Positions 1-8,010 of a stretch of DNA of 64,000 nucleotides are shown here, one piece after another (position 1 is the stretch's first letter; every line of letters starts with the position of its first letter). The translations under genes and the position numbers were made by a program. The notes under the pieces are model-generated. The model ran no database searches. It had not been told where the DNA came from and saw only the letters and a program-made list of their open reading frames with translations. Origin of the DNA: Cricetibacter osteomyelitidis (GTDB taxonomy: Bacteria; Pseudomonadota; Gammaproteobacteria; Enterobacterales; Pasteurellaceae); the NCBI RefSeq assembly GCF_004340985.1, contig NZ_SLYB01000012.1, positions 1 through 64,000 on the forward strand, written 5' to 3'.

Positions 1-32
1 TGCGAGTACAAAGGTACTCGCATTTCACTTTT
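1..32 (+). terminator. Intrinsic terminator of the gene upstream of the window
   Basis: A perfect 9-bp stem (tgcgagtac / gtactcgca) with loop aaag is followed by a T-rich stretch. It closes a transcription unit lying to the left of the window and separates it from araC. Confidence 0.75.
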
Positions 33-122
33 AAATTCACCGTACTTTTTAGTATTCATTCTTGTGATGTAATGTCGTTTTTGGTAAAACTAGCGTTAAT
101 ACATTCAACCGAAAAAGATAAT

Positions 123-980
123 ATGAAAGTAAAAAATGAAGTGAATCCTCAGCCTAATCCATTGCTACCCGGATATAATTTTAATGCCTATTTAGTGGCA
201 GGCTGTACTCCGATTGAAGAAAATAGTGAGTTGGATTTCATTATTAACCGCCCTAATGGCATGTGTGGATACATTATTAATCTGACAACAAAAGGAGAAG
301 GCATTGTATTTCACGGGAAGAATGCATTCTATTGCCAAGTAAGGGATCTACTTTTATTTCCACCGAATGCGGCTCATTATTATGGGCGTTCCGACAATTC
401 CCCAAGCTGGCATCATCAATGGATTTATTTTCGTCCAAGAGCATTCTGGTTGGATTGGGTGAAATGGACTGACACAGTAAATAATGTGGGAAGACTTACG
501 ATTCCTGATGAACACAGCTATCAAGAGATTTTATCTTTATTTTTACAGATTGAAGCTGAATATAATTCAGATGATCCGCTTTCAGAAGCAATGTCGATGT
601 GCTTGTTAGAACAATTGCTGATTCGTTGCTTCAGATTTGATCCGGCAAATAAACAAAGAATGCTCGATCCGAGAATACGCGAAACTTGTCATTTTATCTC
701 CGATAATATTGATAAAAATTATACGATTAATGAAATAGCCAAACAGGCCTGTATGTCTCCGTCACGTTTAACACACCTTTTTGTGCAGCAAATCGGTACG
801 AGTATCGTGAAATGGCGTGAAGAGCAACGTATGATTAAAGCAAAGCATTTACTGCATGCGTCAGGTGAACCGATTTATCATATAGCGCGTCAACTAGGTT
901 ATGATGATCAATTGTATTTTTCACGTATTTTTAAACGTTATACCGGTTTAAGTCCTTCCGGTTTTAGGGATTCAAGATAA
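123..980 (+). CDS. araC: Arabinose operon regulator AraC
   Basis: Arabinose-responsive activator/repressor of 285 residues. The N-terminal cupin arm and pocket follow the enteric AraC pattern (NPLLPGYNFNAYLVAG near the start, then LLLFPPNAAHYYGR). Two C-terminal AraC-type helix-turn-helix motifs end with DDQLYFSRIFKRYTGLSPSGF. An upstream ATG at 72 is in frame, but the family N-terminus begins near NPLLPG, so the ATG at 123 is preferred; the ribosome site is weak for either. Unlike E. coli, where araC is divergent, it lies upstream of and in the same direction as the kinase and isomerase genes. The AraC half-sites at 1011-1048 support control of those genes. Confidence 0.93.
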   Translation: MKVKNEVNPQPNPLLPGYNFNAYLVAGCTPIEENSELDFIINRPNGMCGYIINLTTKGEGIVFHGKNAFYCQVRDLLLFPPNAAHYYGRSDNSPSWHHQWIYFRPRAFWLDWVKWTDTVNNVGRLTIPDEHSYQEILSLFLQIEAEYNSDDPLSEAMSMCLLEQLLIRCFRFDPANKQRMLDPRIRETCHFISDNIDKNYTINEIAKQACMSPSRLTHLFVQQIGTSIVKWREEQRMIKAKHLLHASGEPIYHIARQLGYDDQLYFSRIFKRYTGLSPSGFRDSR

Positions 981-1001
981 AATTTGATCTACTTCTCATA
1001 T
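980..1001 (+). promoter_or_regulatory. Candidate CRP site upstream of the arabinose genes
   Basis: TTTGA, six bases, TCTCA (983-998) matches the TGTGA-N6-TCACA plan with one mismatch per half. It sits just upstream of the AraC half-sites, the same order as CRP then araI in the E. coli araBAD promoter. Inference from the motif only. Confidence 0.45.
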
Positions 1002-1010
1002 TTTTTTATG

Positions 1011-1048
1011 CAGCGGTTTTGTCCATATTTGTAGCATATCATTGTCTA
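1011..1048 (+). promoter_or_regulatory. AraC operator, araI1-I2-like direct half-sites
   Basis: The first half-site (1011-1027) reads cAGC-N7-TCCATA, close to the known AraC half-site TAGC-N7-TCCATA. The second (1032-1048) reads TAGC-N7-TGTCTA. The half-sites begin 21 bp apart in the same orientation, as araI1 and araI2 do in E. coli. A possible -35 (CTAACG, 1046-1051) overlaps the end of the second half-site, with TAATCT (1070-1075) as a possible -10. A further 8-bp inverted repeat (taacgatt / aatcgtta) lies at about 1047-1071. Confidence 0.7.
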
Positions 1049-1108
1049 ACGATTAATTTAAAAAATCGTTAATCTACTTCCAGGCGATTAGAATAAAAGG
1101 AGATTGCA

Positions 1109-2710
1109 ATGCAAAATATTAAACAAATAATCGAAGAGGGAGATGTTTTTATTGGCATTGAATTTGGTTCAACCCGTATTAAATCCGTTTTAATTGATGC
1201 TAAAGGAAATATTTTAGCTAAAGGTGAATTTGAATGGGAAAATCATCTGATAGACGGTATCTGGACTTATCCGCAAGAAGAAATTTGGCAAGGGTTACAA
1301 AGTGCTTATGCTGATCTTGGGACTTCGGTAAAAAAACAATATAACACCGTAATTCGAAATGCCAAAGCGATTGGTATCAGCGGCATGATGCACGGCTATA
1401 TGCCGTTTGATAAAGAAGGTTCTTTGCTAACGCCCTTCAGAACCTGGCGTAATAATATCACTTCAAAATCTTCCGAAAAACTAACCGCACTTTTCCAATA
1501 CAATATCCCCCAACGTTGGAGCATCGCCCATTTATATCAAGCCGTTTTGAATCAGGAAAAACATGTATCGGAAATTGATTTTCTAACAACTCTGGCCGGC
1601 TATATTCACTGGAAATTAACGGATGAGAAAGTTTTGGGTATTGGTGAAGCTTCCGGTATGTTCCCAATTGATATTCAGGCACATACATTTAATCAAACGA
1701 TGTTGAAGCAGTTTGAGCAATTGGTCAGTGAATTAAATTATCCATGGAAAATTCATCGTATTTTACCTAAAGTGCTGAATGCCGGTGAATATGCAGGCGT
1801 TTTAACCGAATCCGGTGCGAAATTAATTGATCCGAGCGGTCAGTTGCAGGCCGGTATTCCGCTTTGTCCGCCGGAGGGCGATGCCGGTACCGGGATGGTA
1901 GCAACTAACAGTATCAAAGAAAAAACCGGTAATATTTCTGCCGGAACTTCAGCTTTTGCCATGATCGTGCTGGAAAAAGATTTATCTAAAGTATATGAAC
2001 AATTGGATATGGTCACGACGCCGGCAGGTAAATTAGTTGCAATGGCACATTCTAATAATTGCACATCAGATATTAATGCTTGGATGGGACTATTTGGAGA
2101 ATGTCTTGCGTCATTTGGCATGAATATCAGTCAATCCCAACTTTATGAGACCTTATTTACCAAAGCTTTGGAAGGTGAAGATAACTGTGGCAACTTACTT
2201 GCTTACGGTTTTTATTCCGGTGAACATGGTGTTGGTTTGGCTGAGGGATGTCCGACGTTTTTACATCCGATGAATGCAAACTTTAATTTAGCCAATTTTA
2301 TTCGGGTTCATCTTTATACTGCGTTTGGTGCAATGAAACTAGGTGTGGATATTTTATTACAACAGGAGCAAGTAAAAATTCAGCAAATTTTAGCACACGG
2401 CGGTATTTTCAAAACCAAAGGTGTCGCACAAAAAATTCTTGCTTCTGCGCTGAATGTACCAATTGCAGTGACTAAATCAGCCGGTGAAGGTGGGGCGTGG
2501 GGAATTGCATTATTAGCCAATTACCTTACACATACGCATAAATCCCTTGAAGCCTATTTAGACGAAGATATCTTTAGCAGTAACGATGAAGATGTAGTGT
2601 ATCCGGATGTTAATATGGTTCAAGGTTATAATCAGTTCATTAAACGTTATTCTCAAGGCGTTTCTATTGTTCAAGAAGCCGTTAATACTAAAATCTCAAC
2701 GATATCATAG
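1109..2710 (+). CDS. FGGY-family sugar kinase, probable L-ribulokinase of the non-enteric type
   Basis: A 533-residue FGGY kinase likely to phosphorylate L-ribulose in the cytoplasm. The N-terminal phosphate-binding strand is IGIEFGSTRIKSVLIDAKG; the middle has GDAGTGMV and GNISAGTSAFAM; the C-terminal half has AHGGIFKTKGVAQKIL and SAGEGGAWGIALL. It does not look like enteric AraB (about 566 residues, different N-terminal signature) but like the xylulokinase-like kinase that serves as ribulokinase in some Clostridia and Bacteroidetes (called AraK). A strong AAAGGAG ribosome site precedes the ATG. It lies 9 bp from araA behind an AraC operator, which supports ribulose as substrate. Xylulose is the main alternative. 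Confidence 0.8.
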   Translation: MQNIKQIIEEGDVFIGIEFGSTRIKSVLIDAKGNILAKGEFEWENHLIDGIWTYPQEEIWQGLQSAYADLGTSVKKQYNTVIRNAKAIGISGMMHGYMPFDKEGSLLTPFRTWRNNITSKSSEKLTALFQYNIPQRWSIAHLYQAVLNQEKHVSEIDFLTTLAGYIHWKLTDEKVLGIGEASGMFPIDIQAHTFNQTMLKQFEQLVSELNYPWKIHRILPKVLNAGEYAGVLTESGAKLIDPSGQLQAGIPLCPPEGDAGTGMVATNSIKEKTGNISAGTSAFAMIVLEKDLSKVYEQLDMVTTPAGKLVAMAHSNNCTSDINAWMGLFGECLASFGMNISQSQLYETLFTKALEGEDNCGNLLAYGFYSGEHGVGLAEGCPTFLHPMNANFNLANFIRVHLYTAFGAMKLGVDILLQQEQVKIQQILAHGGIFKTKGVAQKILASALNVPIAVTKSAGEGGAWGIALLANYLTHTHKSLEAYLDEDIFSSNDEDVVYPDVNMVQGYNQFIKRYSQGVSIVQEAVNTKISTIS

Positions 2711-2719
2711 GAGAACATT

Positions 2720-4207
2720 ATGGAATTTATCAAAAATCTGGAAGTTTGGTTTGTTGTGGGAAGCCAACATTTATATGGTGACGAAGCATTACAACAAGTG
2801 ACGAAGAATGCAGAGCAAATCACACAATATTTAAATCAGCAAAATCCGTTTATTAAAATCAAAGTAAAAGAGTTGGCGACTTCGCCGGAAGAGATTTTAT
2901 CAATTTGCCAGGCTGCGAATAACCAAGATAATTGTGTGGGTGTGATTGCGTGGATGCATACATTCTCACCGGCAAAAATGTGGATTGCCGGCTTAACTCA
3001 ATTAAATAAACCGTTATTGCAATTCCATACTCAATTTAACCAATTTATCCCTTGGAATGATATTGATATGGATTACATGAATCTCCATCAAACTGCACAT
3101 GGTGATCGTGAATTCGGTTTCTTGGTATCTCGCTTGCGTAAAGCCAGAACGATTGTTGTCGGTCACTGGAAAAGTGTTGCTGTATTAGAGAAAATTAATC
3201 GTTGGCAGCGTGTATTGGCGGCAATCTATGATCAAAAACATTTACGAGTCGCTCGTTTTGGCGATAATATGCGTCAAGTGGCGGTGACTGAAGGCGATAA
3301 AGTTGAAGCTCAAATTAAATTTGGTTACAGCGTTAATGGGTATGGTGTATATCAATTGGTTGAAAGCATCAATGCTGTCAGTGATGAAGAGGCGGCGGCA
3401 TTAGTGAAAGAGTATGAAAATGAATATCGGGTCAGTGCCAAATTACAAGAAAACGGCGAAAAACGTACCGCACTTTTTGATACGGCCAAAATCGAATTGG
3501 GCTTAAAACGTTTTCTTGACAAAGGTGGTTTTAAAGCTTTCACAGATACCTTTGAAAATTTACATGGAATGAAGCAGTTACCGGGGCTACCGGTTCAACG
3601 GTTAATGCAGCAAGGCTATGGTTTCGGCGGAGAAGGCGACTGGAAGACCGCCGCTTTGGTTCGTGCCATTAAAGTAATGGGCCATGGTTTACCGAAAGGC
3701 AGTTCCTTTATGGAAGATTATACCTATCATTTAGAAGAAAATAATGAAGTGGTGTTGGGCGCTCATATGTTGGAAGTTTGTCCTTCAATTGCCGATGCTC
3801 AGCCGTTATTGGAAATCAAACCGCTTGGTATTGGGGGTAAAGAAGATCCTACCCGTTTAATCTTCACGGCTAAAGCCGGTAAAGCGGTTAATGCGACCAT
3901 TGTTGATATGGGAAATCGTTTCCGTATGATTGTCGCTGATTTAGACGCCGTAGAAAAACCGCAAGATATGCCGAATTTACCGGTAGGTCATGCTTTCTGG
4001 CAGCTTAAACCTAATTTTGATGTGGGTACGCAAGCGTGGATTTTAGCCGGTGGAGCACACCATAGTGCGTTTAGTCTTGATGTTGATGCCGATATGCTAC
4101 GTACTTTTGCCGAATATTTTGATATTGAATTTATTCATATTAATGATAAAACAGAGCTTTCTCAACTGAAAAGCGAATTACGTTGGAATGAAGCGAGTTA
4201 TAAATGA
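2720..4207 (+). CDS. araA: L-arabinose isomerase
   Basis: Converts L-arabinose to L-ribulose, a Mn-dependent cytosolic reaction. The 495-residue protein matches the family length (about 500) throughout: EVWFVVGSQHLYGDEAL at the start, HTFSPAKMW, the active-site GEGDWKTAAL around residue 304, SFMEDYTYH, HMLEVCPS, and WILAGGAHHSAFS near the end. AGGAG precedes the ATG, 9 bp after the kinase stop, so the two are co-transcribed. No araD (ribulose-5-phosphate epimerase) follows; the unit ends in a strong terminator. The epimerase and an arabinose transporter must lie elsewhere if the pathway works. Confidence 0.97.
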   Translation: MEFIKNLEVWFVVGSQHLYGDEALQQVTKNAEQITQYLNQQNPFIKIKVKELATSPEEILSICQAANNQDNCVGVIAWMHTFSPAKMWIAGLTQLNKPLLQFHTQFNQFIPWNDIDMDYMNLHQTAHGDREFGFLVSRLRKARTIVVGHWKSVAVLEKINRWQRVLAAIYDQKHLRVARFGDNMRQVAVTEGDKVEAQIKFGYSVNGYGVYQLVESINAVSDEEAAALVKEYENEYRVSAKLQENGEKRTALFDTAKIELGLKRFLDKGGFKAFTDTFENLHGMKQLPGLPVQRLMQQGYGFGGEGDWKTAALVRAIKVMGHGLPKGSSFMEDYTYHLEENNEVVLGAHMLEVCPSIADAQPLLEIKPLGIGGKEDPTRLIFTAKAGKAVNATIVDMGNRFRMIVADLDAVEKPQDMPNLPVGHAFWQLKPNFDVGTQAWILAGGAHHSAFSLDVDADMLRTFAEYFDIEFIHINDKTELSQLKSELRWNEASYK

Positions 4208-4218
4208 TATGTTCTAAA

Positions 4219-4254
4219 ACAAAAGCCACAAATTCATCTCTGTGGCTTTTGTTT
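4219..4254 (+). terminator. Terminator of the arabinose operon, possibly bidirectional
   Basis: A 12-bp stem (acaaaagccaca / tgtggcttttgt, 4219-4230 with 4241-4252) is flanked by A- and T-rich arms. It lies between the convergent araA and yejM and could stop transcription from both sides. Confidence 0.85.
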
Positions 4255-4306
4255 GCTATGCCGCCTTTTCTATTCGAAAACCTAAAAATAGCATAATAGT
4301 AAAATT

Positions 4307-6061
4307 TTATTTATCCACAAAAGAATTTGTTCGCTTAAACACATCTAAAAATAACCCTAATGGCGGTTGATTAGACGATACTTTTTCATAAGTGCGGTCA
4401 TATTTTTGATAATTTCCTTGACGGTCGATATGATATTGAACGCCACCTTCCGTCACAATCACATTCCAGCGATAATTGGATGTAAGCACCCAATCGACAT
4501 GGCGGTTCGGATTAAGCAAATTTTCGCCTTGGGCGTAATCAATGGCCGGGTTTTTCACTTTAAACACTGTTTCCATCAAGGTCGGTACTAAATCGGCGTG
4601 GCCGGTGATTTTATCATATTGCTTCGATTTCAATTGATCCCAATGTACGATGAACGGCACATGGGTTTCTTCCGGTGCGAAATAGTTACGCAGTTCTTTT
4701 TCCGTTTTGCCGAAGGCATAGCCGTGTTCCGTAGTAATAATGGTGATGGTATTTTGTTTCGGCAGTTGAGCGATAACTTGGCCTAATAAACGGTCAATTT
4801 CCGCCAATTCCACGTTGTATTGCAGCTCGGATAATCCGCCACGGAGATTCAAACTTAAAAACTCAAAAAACGGCTCGTTTTGCTCTTTCATTTTGATTAA
4901 ATCCGCTACAAAATTTGCTGTGGTTTTTTGATTACTTTCCGTCTGTTTGGTTAATTTTCGATGATGGAAAATACCTTGGCGATATAAACTGTCCTTAAAA
5001 TTGGTGCTGGAAAACAGGCCGAATTTATAACTGGTTTGTTGCAGACGATTTATTAATACCGGTGTTTTTTGATATTGCAATAAGCTGTCTAAATAGTTGG
5101 CGCTCAAGCCATAGAACAAGCCTGTTAAGCCGGTGTTATTGTTGTTGCCTGTGCTGTAATGGTTGATAAACTGAGCGGATGTATCGGCAAATGCCGTTAA
5201 ATTCGGCATTTTTTGCGGTGTAACGGCATCATAACGCAAACCGGATATGGTAATCAGAATAATATTCGGATAGGCATCGGCTTGAGCAAACTGCAGGTCT
5301 TTTTTCGGATAAATGATTTTGGGTGCTTCCGGACGACCTTGTTCGTCAAGGGTTTTATTATATTCCGCTTTATCCAAAATGCCGTTTTTTTCCAGAAAGG
5401 TGCGAGCTGTCATCGGGTAAGATAACGGAAAGTTGGATTTTTGCATGGTAATCGGTCGATAAATAAAGGCATCCGCCCAGCTATAAATCAAGTGAGTGGC
5501 AATAAAAGCACAGCCGAATCCCCAAACCACATATTTGCTCCATTTTTGCCGGTTCAAACTGCGTAATTTTTCCCACGACCAGCGGGAATACAGCATTTGA
5601 GCCAGCAAAATAATCGGCATAGGGGCAAAGAAAATCTGCCAAGTACGGGACAGATCACCGTTGTCTGGATTGACTAACAAATTCCACACCAACGATGATA
5701 AATGCAAATTAAAGCGGGTGAAAACTTCCGTATCCACTAGCAGCAAAGTGATGCCGATAGTAGCGAAAATTACCGATAATCCACGAAAAGTGCGGTGATT
5801 TTTGACGATAAAACTTAAAGGAAAGATCACCAGCAAATATAACGCAAACACCACAAAGCTGAAATGACCGAGCAGGCTGATAAAAAAATACAGCTTACCG
5901 AACAGCGTATCCGGCCAGTCGATAATAAAGGCATAGCGGGCACCGATGATGATCGCCCAAAGGATATTAAAAAATGCAAACCAATGCCCCCACGAGATTT
6001 TTTGAGATGTTTCTTCGCGATATTGACGATTGAATTTCTGTTTGAATTCTTTAATATTCAT
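4307..6061 (-). CDS. yejM: Inner-membrane sulfatase-fold protein YejM (PbgA/LapC), regulator of LPS synthesis
   Basis: A 584-residue inner-membrane protein with five N-terminal membrane segments (about residues 20-220) followed by a periplasmic alkaline phosphatase/sulfatase-like domain (NIILITISGLRYDAVTP, then TIITTEHGYAFG). In E. coli, YejM/PbgA senses lipid A at the inner membrane and controls LpxC breakdown through LapB. The length matches the family. The nucleophile position reads SGLRYD, so it is probably not an active sulfatase, as in other members. It follows yejL with a 12-bp gap, and a lipid A synthesis cluster lies elsewhere in the window. Confidence 0.93.
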   Translation of the reverse strand: MNIKEFKQKFNRQYREETSQKISWGHWFAFFNILWAIIIGARYAFIIDWPDTLFGKLYFFISLLGHFSFVVFALYLLVIFPLSFIVKNHRTFRGLSVIFATIGITLLLVDTEVFTRFNLHLSSLVWNLLVNPDNGDLSRTWQIFFAPMPIILLAQMLYSRWSWEKLRSLNRQKWSKYVVWGFGCAFIATHLIYSWADAFIYRPITMQKSNFPLSYPMTARTFLEKNGILDKAEYNKTLDEQGRPEAPKIIYPKKDLQFAQADAYPNIILITISGLRYDAVTPQKMPNLTAFADTSAQFINHYSTGNNNNTGLTGLFYGLSANYLDSLLQYQKTPVLINRLQQTSYKFGLFSSTNFKDSLYRQGIFHHRKLTKQTESNQKTTANFVADLIKMKEQNEPFFEFLSLNLRGGLSELQYNVELAEIDRLLGQVIAQLPKQNTITIITTEHGYAFGKTEKELRNYFAPEETHVPFIVHWDQLKSKQYDKITGHADLVPTLMETVFKVKNPAIDYAQGENLLNPNRHVDWVLTSNYRWNVIVTEGGVQYHIDRQGNYQKYDRTYEKVSSNQPPLGLFLDVFKRTNSFVDK

Positions 6062-6073
6062 TTTAATTTATTG

Positions 6074-6295
6074 TTATTTAACAGGTTTTAATGAGTTCAA
6101 CAAGGCTTCGGTAAAGGCAGTGGCCAACGCTGTTCGTTGGTGTTCGCCTACACTGGATGTGAGCAGATTAGTGGTCATATTACCTAATACGATTAACGAA
6201 AGATCCACCGGTGCTTGATGTTTTTCCAATACCGCAATCATATCATTTAAAATCGCATCTACTTGTTTATCTTGATATTTTGAATTTTTTGCCAT
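6074..6295 (-). CDS. yejL: YejL, UPF0352/DUF1414 small protein
   Basis: A 73-residue soluble helical protein of unknown biochemical role. The stretch ILNDMIAVLEKHQAPVDLSL, followed by IVLGNMTTNLL, closely matches E. coli YejL ([21 protein letters not shown]). It is the first gene of the yejL-yejM pair and is divergent from yejK, the same three-gene neighbourhood as in enteric bacteria. The function remains unknown. Confidence 0.9.
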   Translation of the reverse strand: MAKNSKYQDKQVDAILNDMIAVLEKHQAPVDLSLIVLGNMTTNLLTSSVGEHQRTALATAFTEALLNSLKPVK

Positions 6296-6413
6296 AGTCA
6301 GTTTGCTGATCTTTGTTCATTTATGCGAATGTTAGCACATTTAGGCTAAAAAAGTGCGGTCAATTCTATTATAATTATGCAAATTTTTTATTTTGACTTA
6401 TTGGAATGACGAA

Positions 6414-7436
6414 ATGAGTATAAATGTTAAGCAAATCGTATTGCATCAGCTTGTTGTGCAACCGAATGACGACAGTAGCGAAGGCGAAAGTGCGGTGAAA
6501 ATTGAGAACGTATTGCGAGATCAGCTTTTGCCGATTACACCGGAAGTAGAGCAAATGATGTTGCAATTACATCAAGGCTATCAAAACAAAGCCAAAGGCT
6601 ACGGCGTATTCAAAGATGAATCTTTGTTCGCCCAAGAATTAAATCGCCTGTTAGAACAAGAAACCGACTTTTTACCTTTTAGCCGGCAGGCCACCAAATT
6701 ATTAGGGCAAGAGCTGGGCAAATATGCCTTTGCTACCAGTGGCACATTGATTTTGTGCCAATATAATTTTTTAGCTACGGATTATCTGTTTATTGCCTTA
6801 TTGGACAGCCGAGCCAGTATGTTAGTCGATGAAAACTTAGAAATTCACCGTACGCAATATTTGGAAATGACCCAGTTTGATATTGCCGGTCGCATTAATT
6901 TAACGGAACTGCAAATCAAAGCGGATTCCAACCGTTATTTGACTTTCGTAAAAGGTCGGGTTGGACGTAAAATCGGCGATTTCTTCATGGATTTTCTCGG
7001 GGCGGATGAAGGTTTAAACCCGCAGGTGCAAAATCAGGTGCTGTTACAGGCTGTGAGCGATTACTGTGAACAGGGCGAATTAAACCGCGATCAAACCCAA
7101 GCGGTGAAAAAACAAGTATTTGAATATTGCAAAGGGCAAATTAATGCCGGTGATGAAATCGAATTGCGGGAACTTTCTGAAAATATTCCCACTCTAAAAG
7201 AACAACCTTTTTCCGAATTTACCGACACGCAGGATTACGGCTTGGATCAAAGCATCCCACCGGTACGTTCCGCCTTGAAATCCTTAACAAAATTTTCCGG
7301 TTCGGGCAAAGGCGTTACTATCAGTTTTGATGCGGAATTGCTCAATAACCGCATTATTTGGGATGAAATGACGGATACCTTAACGATCAAAGGCATTCCG
7401 CCGAATTTACGAGATCAGCTGCAAAAGCAAAATTAA
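6414..7436 (+). CDS. yejK: Nucleoid-associated protein YejK (NdpA)
   Basis: A 340-residue cytosolic nucleoid-associated protein. Family landmarks include [12 protein letters not shown] at the start, [20 protein letters not shown] in the middle, [17 protein letters not shown] and the terminal [16 protein letters not shown]. An in-frame ATG lies 21 bp upstream at 6393, but the family begins at M-S-I/L-x-I, so 6414 is chosen. The 118-bp gap to yejL holds an uptake signal (6351-6360) and a TATAAT box at 6370-6375 that may be the yejK -10. Confidence 0.95.
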   Translation: MSINVKQIVLHQLVVQPNDDSSEGESAVKIENVLRDQLLPITPEVEQMMLQLHQGYQNKAKGYGVFKDESLFAQELNRLLEQETDFLPFSRQATKLLGQELGKYAFATSGTLILCQYNFLATDYLFIALLDSRASMLVDENLEIHRTQYLEMTQFDIAGRINLTELQIKADSNRYLTFVKGRVGRKIGDFFMDFLGADEGLNPQVQNQVLLQAVSDYCEQGELNRDQTQAVKKQVFEYCKGQINAGDEIELRELSENIPTLKEQPFSEFTDTQDYGLDQSIPPVRSALKSLTKFSGSGKGVTISFDAELLNNRIIWDEMTDTLTIKGIPPNLRDQLQKQN

Positions 7437-7541
7437 TTTGGCATTTAGGCTAGGTTTAGGTATCATCAGCATTATTTTGTGTATTCGGAGTCGAAGCTCC
7501 GACAAAACATAACAAAGAACATAGCAAAGGCAAGGACAACT

Positions 7542-7958
7542 ATGCAAATTAAATCAATTATCGCCTCAGTTGCATTGGCATTGAGTGTAACCTCTTGTTC
7601 CATGGTGCAAAAATGGGTGTATCGTATTGATGTGCCGCAAGGCAATTACTTGGAAGCCGCTCAAGTTGAGCAGGTGAAAGCAGGAATGACTTATGCTCAG
7701 GTACAATATTTGCTGGGTACGCCGTTATTGACTGACCCGTATAATGGTCAAACCTTGTATTATGTGTTTTTGCAACAAAAAAGTTATGAAGATCCCGTGC
7801 AACACACTTTCACCGTGCATTTAAATTCACAAGGTGTGGTAACGGATACGCACTTAGATAAACCATTGCCGGAAGACAATGATATTTTGATCAATAACGA
7901 TATTATTACCGAAACCGCTATCGACAAAGAAAGAAGCTGGTGGAAATTCTGGAAATAA
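7542..7958 (+). CDS. bamE: Outer-membrane assembly lipoprotein BamE (SmpA/OmlA)
   Basis: A 138-residue lipoprotein subunit of the BAM complex, which folds outer-membrane beta-barrels together with BamA (encoded in this window). A signal peptide ends in the lipobox VTSC with Cys19. The SmpA/OmlA domain carries VEQVKAGMTYAQVQYLLGTP and TLYYVFLQQKSYEDP. The start at 7542 is chosen because it places the signal peptide at the N-terminus and has AAGGAC upstream; a longer in-frame start at 7479 would bury the signal peptide. A terminator follows the stop. Confidence 0.93.
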   Translation: MQIKSIIASVALALSVTSCSMVQKWVYRIDVPQGNYLEAAQVEQVKAGMTYAQVQYLLGTPLLTDPYNGQTLYYVFLQQKSYEDPVQHTFTVHLNSQGVVTDTHLDKPLPEDNDILINNDIITETAIDKERSWWKFWK

Positions 7959-7972
7959 GTCTAATTGCCCTG

Positions 7973-7998
7973 GGACGACCTGAGTGTCGTCCTTTTTT
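7973..7998 (+). terminator. Terminator after bamE
   Basis: A 7-bp GC-rich stem (ggacgac / gtcgtcc) with a 6-nt loop is followed by TTTTTT. It ends just 12 bp before the chosen modF start. Confidence 0.85.
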
Positions 7999-8010
7999 AT
8001 GGGAAAAATA

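Noticed and set aside
4367-6218. Several open frames on the + strand across yejM
   Set aside because: They lie antisense to a full-length conserved gene, have no ribosome sites and show no recognisable domains.
7486-7503. A 6-bp hairpin (tcggag / ctccga) upstream of bamE as a terminator of yejK
   Set aside because: No T-run follows on either strand and the stem is short; it may just be part of the bamE leader.
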